From positions 56,824 to 120,823 of the forward strand of contig JAKABO010000003.1 in the NCBI GenBank assembly GCA_021796835.1: a DNA stretch of 64,000 nt, in the 5' to 3' direction. Positions 55,985-64,000 of the stretch are shown in pieces. The position numbers were made by a program, and so were the translations under genes. This DNA comes from Pseudomonadota bacterium (lineage in GTDB: Bacteria; Pseudomonadota; Gammaproteobacteria; Burkholderiales; Ferrovaceae). Within the stretch, counting starts at the first letter, position 1, and the number at the start of each line of letters is the position of its first letter. Under the pieces are notes generated by a model. It saw nothing but the letters and a program-made list of their open reading frames with translations. It was not told the origin of the DNA and ran no database searches.

Positions 55985-57694
55985 TTACAGGTCTTCGGCA
56001 CCCAGCAGCATCTCGGTGAGACCCTGCCCGGCTTTGACCATGGGGAAAACATTTTCGGTGGGATCGGTCATGAAATCAAGAAACACCACCCGGTCCTTGA
56101 GGGCAAAGGCTTCGCGCAGAGCGCCTTCCACGTCGGCGGGGTTCTCGACACGAATCCCCACATGCCCGTAACTTTCAGCCAATTTCACAAAGTCCGGCAA
56201 GGCATCCATGTAGGATTCGGAATAACGGTTGCCATGCAGGATTTGTTGCCATTGACGGACCATACCCAGGTAGCGGTTATTCAAGTTGATGATCTTGACC
56301 GGCAGATGGTACTGCTTGCAGGTGGATAATTCCTGGATGCACATCTGGATGCTGGCTTCTCCGGTAATGCAGGCCACCACCTGGTCCGGAAAGGCCAGTT
56401 GGGCGCCCATGGCTGCAGGCAGGCCAAAACCCATGGTTCCCAACCCTCCGGAATTGAGCCAACGGCGCGGCTTGTCAAACTTGTAGTACTGGGCCGCCCA
56501 CATCTGATGTTGCCCCACGTCCGAAGTAATGATGGCATCCCCTCCAGTCACCTGATACAGGGTTTCCACCACGAACTGGGGTTTGATGAGCGTATCACTG
56601 CGCTCATAATGCATGCAATCCCGTGCACGCCATTCCCCGATCTGATGCCACCATTGTTTCAGGGCAACCGGGTCGAGGCGTTGTGGGGTCTCGGCCACCA
56701 GTTTCAGCATCTCCTGCAGAACTTCCCGCACATCCCCCACGATGGGAACATCCACCCGCACCCGCTTGGAAATGGAAGAGGGATCGATGTCGATGTGAAT
56801 GATGCGCCGCCCCTCCACGAAGAAGTGACGCGTATTTCCGATGACCCGGTCATCGAAGCGGGCTCCCACGGCCAGCAGCACATCGCAGTGTTGCATGGAC
56901 AGATTGGCCTCATAGGTTCCGTGCATGCCCAGCATGCCCACGAACTGCGGATCGGTGGCCGGATAGGCCCCCAACCCCATCAGCGTATTGGTACAGGGCA
57001 CCCCCAATTCGCGCACCAGGCGAGTCAGCAACTCACTGGCTTCTCCCAGCACCACGCCGCCCCCCGCATAAACCATGGGACGACGGGCCTCGAGCAACAT
57101 CTGGACCGCCTGACGAATCAAGCCGGGATGCCCCTTGACCACCGGGTTGTAGGAACGCATCTCGATCTGTGCCGGATACAGAAAATCGGTCACCTGTTGC
57201 GAAATATCCTTGGGAATGTCCACCAATACCGGCCCCGGACGCCCCGTGGTCGCCACATAAAAGGCTTTCTTCATGGTTTCCGCCAGATCCTCGACCCGCT
57301 TCACCAGAAAGTTATGTTTCACGCAAGGGCGGGTAATCCCCACCGTATCCACTTCCTGGAAGGCATCCAGACCGATGGCTGCCGTGGGCACCTGGCCAGA
57401 AATGACCACCATCGGAATGGAATCCATGTACGCCGTCGCAATACCGGTCACGGCATTGGTCACTCCGGGGCCGCTGGTGACCAGCGCCACCCCCGGACGA
57501 CCCGTGGCCCGGGCATAGGCATCGGCGGCATGAAGCGCTGCCTGCTCGTGCCGCACCAGGATATGCTTGACCTTGTCTTGCTGAAACAAGGCATCGTAAA
57601 TAAACAGGACGGCTCCGCCGGGATATCCGAAAATATACTCGACGCCCTCTTCCTCCAGACACCGGATGGTGATTTCTGCCCCACTGAGTTGCAT
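55985..57694 (-). CDS. ilvB: acetolactate synthase large subunit
   Basis: MQLSGAEITIRCLEEEGVEYIFGYPGGAVLFIYDAL; TPP-binding GLGTMGFGLPAAMGAQLA; symbol could equally be ilvI. Confidence 0.95.
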   Translation of the reverse strand: MQLSGAEITIRCLEEEGVEYIFGYPGGAVLFIYDALFQQDKVKHILVRHEQAALHAADAYARATGRPGVALVTSGPGVTNAVTGIATAYMDSIPMVVISGQVPTAAIGLDAFQEVDTVGITRPCVKHNFLVKRVEDLAETMKKAFYVATTGRPGPVLVDIPKDISQQVTDFLYPAQIEMRSYNPVVKGHPGLIRQAVQMLLEARRPMVYAGGGVVLGEASELLTRLVRELGVPCTNTLMGLGAYPATDPQFVGMLGMHGTYEANLSMQHCDVLLAVGARFDDRVIGNTRHFFVEGRRIIHIDIDPSSISKRVRVDVPIVGDVREVLQEMLKLVAETPQRLDPVALKQWWHQIGEWRARDCMHYERSDTLIKPQFVVETLYQVTGGDAIITSDVGQHQMWAAQYYKFDKPRRWLNSGGLGTMGFGLPAAMGAQLAFPDQVVACITGEASIQMCIQELSTCKQYHLPVKIINLNNRYLGMVRQWQQILHGNRYSESYMDALPDFVKLAESYGHVGIRVENPADVEGALREAFALKDRVVFLDFMTDPTENVFPMVKAGQGLTEMLLGAEDL

Positions 57695-57780
57695 GACTGT
57701 CTACTCAAAACCGAAACCCTGTAGGGTAGCGAGATCTTCCGTTCCGGTCAAGTACAAACTCACCGAGGAAACTACGGCAG

Positions 57781-58992
57781 TTACTGAACCATTTGGTTCA
57801 AGTCCATGATGGGCATCAGAATGGCCAGCACAATCAGGCCCACCACCCCCCCCATGAGCAGAATCAGGGCAGGTTCCAACAGTGTGGTCAGCAACATGAG
57901 GCGGCGTTCCAATTGCTGCCCCTCATGACGGGCAGCCTGGGTCAACAGGTCATCCAGGCGCCCCGTCCGCTCTCCCGCCTGAATCAGTTGCATCAATGTG
58001 CGCGGAAAGAGCATGCTCGCCTCCAGGGCGCGGGCCAGTCCACTGCCTTCCCGAACCCGTTCCAGGGCTTCCAGAAGCGCCTGACGCAGGGCACGGTTAT
58101 GGACAGCCTGAGCCGCGCCCTGCAAGGCGGACAACAAGGGCACGCCCCCACCCACCAGAATCGCCAGGGTACTGGCCAGGCGCTCGGTATCGTAACTCAA
58201 CCCCAACCGCCCCACCAGGGGCCAACCCAGGACGTGCCGGTCCCAACGCAGGCGCAGTGCGGGTTTCCGCCATAGATGCAGCCCCCCCCAGGCCAGCATG
58301 CCCATGCCCGCCAACCCCCAGAGACCCCATTGACGAATCCCGTCCGACAGGAAGATCAGAACCCGCGTCAAAGTGGGCAGCGTTTGATGATTGCTGGCAA
58401 AAACCCCCACCACCTGCGGCACCACGGAACTCATCAGAAACAGAACGATGGCCGTGGCCACCCCCATCAGGACCACGGGATAGGCCAGAGCACCCAGCAC
58501 CTTGCCGCTCAGATGATCCTGCGCGGCCGCATAATCGGCCAAGCGTTCGAGCACCCAGGCCAAACGTCCGCTTTTTTCTCCCGCCGCCACCAGGGCCGGA
58601 TACAGGCTGGGGAAATCCCGGGGAAATTGCCCCAATGCCTGCGCCAGAGGACTCCCCGCCACCACTTCGGCACGAATCTTCAGAAGCCGTTGGCGCACCC
58701 CTTCCCGTTCGGCCTCGGACGCCACGCCGGCCAGCGCCTCATCCAGCGGGACGCCCCCACCCAGCAATACCGCCAACTGGCGTGTGATCAATACGCGCTC
58801 CCGTCCGGAAAGACGGCGTTGTATCCAGTGCCCCAGTCCCGTGCCCACCCCGGTCGATTCCGCACGCACGCGAATCGGGCTCAACCCGCGACTGCGCAAC
58901 ATCGTCCGGGCCTGGCGGGGCGAATCGGCCTCGAGCGTGCCCTGCTCCCTTTGCCCCGAATCATCCAGCGCTTCAAACCGGTAGTGGGTCAT
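57781..58992 (-). CDS. gspF: type II secretion system inner-membrane protein F
   Basis: [42 protein letters not shown]; two T2SSF domains. Confidence 0.92.
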   Translation of the reverse strand: MTHYRFEALDDSGQREQGTLEADSPRQARTMLRSRGLSPIRVRAESTGVGTGLGHWIQRRLSGRERVLITRQLAVLLGGGVPLDEALAGVASEAEREGVRQRLLKIRAEVVAGSPLAQALGQFPRDFPSLYPALVAAGEKSGRLAWVLERLADYAAAQDHLSGKVLGALAYPVVLMGVATAIVLFLMSSVVPQVVGVFASNHQTLPTLTRVLIFLSDGIRQWGLWGLAGMGMLAWGGLHLWRKPALRLRWDRHVLGWPLVGRLGLSYDTERLASTLAILVGGGVPLLSALQGAAQAVHNRALRQALLEALERVREGSGLARALEASMLFPRTLMQLIQAGERTGRLDDLLTQAARHEGQQLERRLMLLTTLLEPALILLMGGVVGLIVLAILMPIMDLNQMVQ

Positions 58993-60419
58993 GAATCGTC
59001 GGCACCGGTCACGCGCCACAATTCCTCGGCCGTGGTCTGCCCCCCTTCCACCCAGCGCTGTCCATCCATCCGTAACGTACGCATGCCGGAAGCGAGCGCC
59101 TGGAGGCGCACCTCGGATTCCGGACGCTGCTGATGAATCAGCGTTTGCAGGGCTGGGGTGATTTCCAGCAGTTCGTAAATTCCCATGCGTCCCCGGAAGC
59201 CACTCTGCCCGCAGACCTCGCACCCGCTCCCGCCACAGGCGGTGCAGCAGCGCCGGACCAGACGCTGGGCCAGCACCCCCAGCAGGGAACTGGACAACAG
59301 GTAGGGCTCCACGCCCATGTCGACGAGACGGGTCAGGGCGCTGACCGCATCATTGGTGTGCAGGGTCGCCAGCACCAGATGCCCCGTCAAACTGGCCTGC
59401 ACCGCGATCTGGGCGGTTTCCGCGTCGCGGATCTCGCCGATCATGATGACATCGGGATCCTGGCGCAGCAACGCACGCAGGGCGCGCGCAAAGGTCAGGT
59501 CGATCCGCGGGTTGATCGGCGTCTGACCGATCCCGTCGATGTGATATTCGATGGGATCCTCCACCGTCAGGATGTTGGTGGTCTGACGATCGAGGCGCAG
59601 CAGGGCGGCATAGAGCGTCGTGCTTTTCCCGCTCCCGGTGGGTCCGGTGACCAGCACGATGCCGTGGGGACGGTGGACCAGTTGGTCGAAGGACCGCAGG
59701 GTATCCGGGGCCATCCCGAGACGCGCCAGATCCAGTCGCCCCAGGTCCTTTTCCAGGAGACGCAGGACCGCCCGTTCCCCGTACCCCGTAGGGAGCGTCG
59801 AAACCCGCACATCCACGGACCGCCCCGCCACCTTGAGCGCGATCCGGCCGTCCTGGGGCAGACGTTTTTCGGCAATGTCCAACTGGGCCATGATCTTGAG
59901 GCGGGAAATGAGCGCCGCATGAAGCGCCCGCTTGAGTTGTACCACCTCGCGCAGCGTTCCGTCCACCCGAAAACGCACCACGCACTCCCTTTCCGCGGCT
60001 TCGATATGGATGTCCGAGGCGCCTTCCCGGGCCGCCTGGGACAACAAGGCATTGAGCATCCGGATGATGGGCGCGTCATCCTGCGTCTCGAGCAGATCCT
60101 CCACTTCGGGCAAGTCCTGCATGAGGCGCGACAGATCGGCTTCGTCCTCCACTTCGCCCACCACCTGGGCCGCTTCGCCTTGCTGCGTCCGATAGGCCTC
60201 GCTCAGCGCCTCCTTCCATTCCGGAGTCGTCAGGGTATGGCAAACCAGCGCCCCATACCGGCGACCCACCTCCAGCACCCCTGTCGGGCAAGTTCCTTCA
60301 TGAACCCAGACCTCGGTAACCCCCGCCTGCCGGGCCACGGCCAACACGCCCTGCGCGCGGGCAAAGGCAAAGGGCAGCAAACGGGCCGCCAGCGGGGTCG
60401 GTACGGCAGGTCCCGCCAT
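58989..60419 (-). CDS. gspE: type II secretion system ATPase E
   Basis: [90 protein letters not shown]. Confidence 0.95.
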   Translation of the reverse strand: MAGPAVPTPLAARLLPFAFARAQGVLAVARQAGVTEVWVHEGTCPTGVLEVGRRYGALVCHTLTTPEWKEALSEAYRTQQGEAAQVVGEVEDEADLSRLMQDLPEVEDLLETQDDAPIIRMLNALLSQAAREGASDIHIEAAERECVVRFRVDGTLREVVQLKRALHAALISRLKIMAQLDIAEKRLPQDGRIALKVAGRSVDVRVSTLPTGYGERAVLRLLEKDLGRLDLARLGMAPDTLRSFDQLVHRPHGIVLVTGPTGSGKSTTLYAALLRLDRQTTNILTVEDPIEYHIDGIGQTPINPRIDLTFARALRALLRQDPDVIMIGEIRDAETAQIAVQASLTGHLVLATLHTNDAVSALTRLVDMGVEPYLLSSSLLGVLAQRLVRRCCTACGGSGCEVCGQSGFRGRMGIYELLEITPALQTLIHQQRPESEVRLQALASGMRTLRMDGQRWVEGGQTTAEELWRVTGADDS

Positions 60420-60421
60420 GC

Positions 60422-62740
60422 TCAGGGTGCCCCTGCCGGGTCAGGGACGGCGCGGGAATCGCCCCCCGGCAAAGGAGTGGCCGTGGGAAGCGGCGAGGCA
60501 TGGCGCGGATCCACAAAGGGGGCCCCCGACCCCTGAGCCGGCGTCAAAGGAGTCAAGGTTTCATTGGAAAGAATGCGGACATTACGCGGTGCTCCATCCC
60601 TCATTTCCTGCGTCCAACCATACCGGTCATTGGTCAGGGCGTCACTCTGTTCTGCCGTACGAATGACGTAGGGGCGCAGGAACAGCATGAGGTTGTCCTT
60701 GATCCGGGCTTTGGATTCGTAGCGAAAAAGTGCCCCGAGGTAGGGAATTTCCGCCAGCCACGGGGTCTTTTCCATGGTGTCCGAATAATTGTCGGACAGC
60801 AACCCGCCCAGTACGATCAATTGACCGTCATGAACCAGTACGCTGGAATCCACCGAACGTTTGGTATAACTCGGACCGTTGACGTTGTTGAGCGTGGTGG
60901 CATCGAGCGCCGAGGATTCCTCATAGATCTGCATCTTGACCAACCCGCCCTCGGAGATCTGGGGCCGAATCCGCAAAATCAATCCGATGTCCTTCCGGTC
61001 CACTGTGGTGAAGGGATTGACGGTACCCGTGATGCCGGTCTGCGCGTAGGACCCGGTCACAAATGGGACGTTCTCGGCGATGATGATCTGTGCCGTCTCG
61101 TTGTCCAGGGTCAGAAGATTTGGCGTGGACAGGACATTCACGCCGCTGATCAGACTGACCGCCCGAACCAGGGCAGCCATCCCCATCACCCCATTGAAAC
61201 TATGCAGGACAGCCAGATTGGTGCCTGCCGCCGGGGTCACCAGGGGCGGCGTGGCACCGGCCCCCAGGTTGAGCAGACTGCTGGTTTGAGACCCCAGAGT
61301 GACGATATTCGCGCCAGGATTGGCGGCATTGAAACTGGTTCCTGCAAATGCCTGGGTGGACCCGCCGCCCAGCAACCCCTGCAACTGGGTCCCAAATTCT
61401 TCGGTCTTGTTGCTGGATACCTCGACGATCATCGATTCCACGTAGATTTGCGGACGTCGTGCATCCAACCGGTCGATCACCTCCCGCAGATTGCGATAAA
61501 CCCGTTCATTGGCCGTGATAATCAGCGAGTTGGTGGCCACATCGGCCTGAATCATGCCTGCCGGCAAAGATCCGCCCGCGCCGCCCGCCCCCGCTGTCGC
61601 GGCACCTCCACCTGCCCCACCCGGCCCTGCCGCCCCCCCGTTCACCCCACCCCCGGCTCCCGCGCCAAAACTCGTGGCCCCCGCCGAAGGAGATGGAGGC
61701 GAACCCGAGCCCGAGGAGGATGCCGAGGTCCCGGAGCCCCCGCCCGTGTTGCCCGTCGCATTCCCGGCGAAGGGGCTCCCCAGCGCAGAAAAGGCAGTCT
61801 CGCCCGCTGGCGTCGTCAAGCCTGTTCCATCGGCGGTCACGATCCCGCGCAAAGTTTTGGCCAATTGAATCGCTTCCGCATTCCGCAACGGGACGACCCA
61901 GATATTGCCCGGCTGCGCCGTGGGCGCGTCCAGTTTGTCGATCAGGGAATGCAACTGCTGCAGGCGGGTCAGGGTCGGGGCCTTCAGGATGAGGCTGTTG
62001 GTGCGTGGTTCCGCCAGGGCAAGGGCTTTCAGATTGGGGTCCCCACTCCCGGGATCCGCCACATGGTTCACCAGGTTCGCCAGATCGATGGCCAGCGCAT
62101 GGTGCAGGGGAATGACCTCGGCCTCGCCCAATTGCGGCACATCGAGGGAGTCGATCAACTTGGCGATACGCCCCAGATTTTCTGCATAGTCCGTCACCAC
62201 CAGCGTATTGTTGGCCGGATAGGCGGTGATGGGGTTGTTCGGCGCAATCAGGGGGCGCAGCACAGGCAGCAGATTGCTGGCCGATTCGTAGCGCAGATGA
62301 AAAACCCGTGTCACCACCTGACTGCCGCCCGCCACGGAAGTCGCACGCGGCCCCGGACCCCCGCTATCCTCGGAAACTGCTCCACCCAGCGTCTTGGCAT
62401 CGGCTTCAGGAACCACCCGATACAATCCGTCGCTCCTGACCAGAGCAAACCCCTGCATGCGCAAACTGGCCCCCAGCAGATCGAGGGCCTCCGGTCCCGT
62501 CACCGGCTTGTCACTGGCCAGGCTGAGGGTTCCCTTGACGCGCGGATCCACCAGAATGTTCACCCCCACCGCTTCTCCCACGGCCTTGATCACACCCTCC
62601 AGATCCGCATTGATGAAATTCAGGGTCAGCAGACCGGGTTGGGCCAGAGGCGCGGGCCCCGTGCCTTCTGCGGCCTGAAGCGAAATCATCGGAAGCCCCA
62701 GCCAGGCCCAGCAAAAAGCATAAAGAAAAAGTTTTTTCAT
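60422..62740 (-). CDS. gspD: type II secretion system secretin D
   Basis: Signal peptide; N0-N3 repeats; secretin domain [47 protein letters not shown]. Confidence 0.95.
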   Translation of the reverse strand: MKKLFLYAFCWAWLGLPMISLQAAEGTGPAPLAQPGLLTLNFINADLEGVIKAVGEAVGVNILVDPRVKGTLSLASDKPVTGPEALDLLGASLRMQGFALVRSDGLYRVVPEADAKTLGGAVSEDSGGPGPRATSVAGGSQVVTRVFHLRYESASNLLPVLRPLIAPNNPITAYPANNTLVVTDYAENLGRIAKLIDSLDVPQLGEAEVIPLHHALAIDLANLVNHVADPGSGDPNLKALALAEPRTNSLILKAPTLTRLQQLHSLIDKLDAPTAQPGNIWVVPLRNAEAIQLAKTLRGIVTADGTGLTTPAGETAFSALGSPFAGNATGNTGGGSGTSASSSGSGSPPSPSAGATSFGAGAGGGVNGGAAGPGGAGGGAATAGAGGAGGSLPAGMIQADVATNSLIITANERVYRNLREVIDRLDARRPQIYVESMIVEVSSNKTEEFGTQLQGLLGGGSTQAFAGTSFNAANPGANIVTLGSQTSSLLNLGAGATPPLVTPAAGTNLAVLHSFNGVMGMAALVRAVSLISGVNVLSTPNLLTLDNETAQIIIAENVPFVTGSYAQTGITGTVNPFTTVDRKDIGLILRIRPQISEGGLVKMQIYEESSALDATTLNNVNGPSYTKRSVDSSVLVHDGQLIVLGGLLSDNYSDTMEKTPWLAEIPYLGALFRYESKARIKDNLMLFLRPYVIRTAEQSDALTNDRYGWTQEMRDGAPRNVRILSNETLTPLTPAQGSGAPFVDPRHASPLPTATPLPGGDSRAVPDPAGAP

Positions 62741-62762
62741 CGCATCGATCCCTGCTGCAGGC

Positions 62763-63515
62763 TCATGGTACATAATCCAGTCTCACACCTTCCCCCTCTG
62801 GCTTGCCCAGGATGCTCAACAAACCAGCCAGCACGAACCGTTGAGCGGGATCGGCACTGGCCTGGCCCGTAAAGTGGAATTTCCCGGGCCCTTGTTCCCC
62901 TTCCCCACGCAATTGTAACGGACCCTGACGGGTGGTCAGGGTCAAATGGGTTCCCAATCGGCTCACCACCGCACGCACTTCGTAACTCCCCAACGGCGTG
63001 ACTGGAGACAGGCGGGAGGTCAGCGCCTCCAGAAGACACTCCCCTGTCCAGGGATGGGTCAATTCCCCGCCCTGCCACTGCGCCGCCCCCCACTGGACAT
63101 GAACCCGCCCGCCTGGATGCAGGGTAGTGAAGGGCATCCCCAGGCCTTCCAGCAATTGGGCCGGGAAATACCCCTGTCCCGGCTGCAGGTCCCAAACCCC
63201 GCCGTGCCAGCGCCCCCGAACCAACAGGCCGGCATGCTCGGTGGCATTGGTCAGTATCAAACCCAATCCTGTCCATTGCGGTTCGATCCGCCACTCTATC
63301 CGTCCCGGCCAGTCTCCCTCGGCCTGTCCATTCACCAGGGCCAATTCCGCCGACCCATGCCACAAGGTTCCGACTTCATTGGTCAGACGCACCCTTCCCC
63401 CTGACCCGGCACTGATCCAGGGCGACACGGCAGTGGCAGGCCATTGCCACAATATCACGCCCAACAGCAGCAATAGCCCCAGGCCCGGAAGCACGCCGCG
63501 CAGCGTCCGTTTCAT
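62763..63515 (-). CDS. gspN: type II secretion system protein N
   Basis: N-terminal TM; ANEVGTLWHGSAELAL-like region; position between M and D genes. Confidence 0.75.
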   Translation of the reverse strand: MKRTLRGVLPGLGLLLLLGVILWQWPATAVSPWISAGSGGRVRLTNEVGTLWHGSAELALVNGQAEGDWPGRIEWRIEPQWTGLGLILTNATEHAGLLVRGRWHGGVWDLQPGQGYFPAQLLEGLGMPFTTLHPGGRVHVQWGAAQWQGGELTHPWTGECLLEALTSRLSPVTPLGSYEVRAVVSRLGTHLTLTTRQGPLQLRGEGEQGPGKFHFTGQASADPAQRFVLAGLLSILGKPEGEGVRLDYVP

Positions 63516-64000
63516 GGGCCCGATTCCAGGATCAGATGCGCCGTCAATCCCTGTCCCGGGACCCGTTGCACATCGGCCTCCACCACCCTCACCCGCACCA
63601 CCGAGGCCACTCTGTCCAGCCAATGGGCGAGAACCGAAAAATCCGCGCCCGCCCACACCATCTCCACGCCCTTGTCCCGGGCCGTGAACTGCACCAACCT
63701 GGCGTTCAAAAGCCGTCCCTGACGCTGCAACACGTCGAGCAAGGCTTGGGGGGGGAGCGCCCGGGGGGGCTGGACGAGTGCGCCCAGCCCCTGCAAACGT
63801 TCCAGATCATGACGCATCCCCGGCAACGCCTGCTCCAACCGGGCCACGCCTTCCCAGCCCCGGGTCCACAGGCATTGCAAAACGGCCACCAGCAATATGC
63901 CCGCCAGCGCCCCCAGAAGTTGACGTTCCCTTGGCTGGCGAGCGCCCCAGCCTTGCTCCAGGCGGACCCGCAGGATGTCGATGTATTCCCCCGCCGCCCT
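63512..64000 (-). CDS. gspM: type II secretion system protein M (5' end not resolved / off window)
   Basis: RERQLLGALAGILLVAVLQ TM segment followed by a coiled region; overlaps gspN; frame stays open to the window edge. Confidence 0.65.
   Translation of the reverse strand, partial: RAAGEYIDILRVRLEQGWGARQPRERQLLGALAGILLVAVLQCLWTRGWEGVARLEQALPGMRHDLERLQGLGALVQPPRALPPQALLDVLQRQGRLLNARLVQFTARDKGVEMVWAGADFSVLAHWLDRVASVVRVRVVEADVQRVPGQGLTAHLILESGP

Noticed and set aside
60500-62872. 790 aa plus-strand ORF antisense to gspD
   Set aside because: Antisense shadow of a clear secretin gene; composition (His/Arg/Gln-rich) typical of spurious translation

Overview
A 64 kb, GC-rich, gene-dense bacterial chromosome segment. 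Gene content and order (purM–perM–hda–HAD–pcnB–folK–panC; tig–clpP–clpX–lon–hupB–tRNA-Val–tRNA-Asp … ppiD–fabI; ilvB–ilvH–ilvC–psd–pssA) look betaproteobacterial; this taxonomy is an inference from synteny, not a search. About 55 CDS and two tRNAs are supportable, mostly housekeeping. No CRISPR array, rRNA, integrase or IS transposase was seen. The non-routine parts are: (1) an apparent operon xfp–ackA–atpG–atpC (15256→10525) that couples phosphoketolase and acetate kinase to intact F1-ATPase gamma and epsilon genes with no beta gene between them and no alpha gene beside them; (2) an ~8.9 kb accessory segment (about 35.9–44.8 kb) between tRNA-Asp and a decayed tRNA-Asp-like copy with the same type of terminator, carrying three LPP20/FlgT-like envelope proteins and a CusCBA+CusF-type copper/silver efflux operon; (3) a ppiD leader in which a TTGTCT-N17-TATAAT promoter drives the decayed tRNA and an intrinsic terminator ending only ~18 nt before the ppiD start codon; (4) a gene scar with a transglutaminase-like fragment followed, in another frame, by a PEP-CTERM sorting signal; (5) a near-consensus sigma-32 promoter in front of lon. 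All start codons and family calls were made by reading the sequence without database searches.
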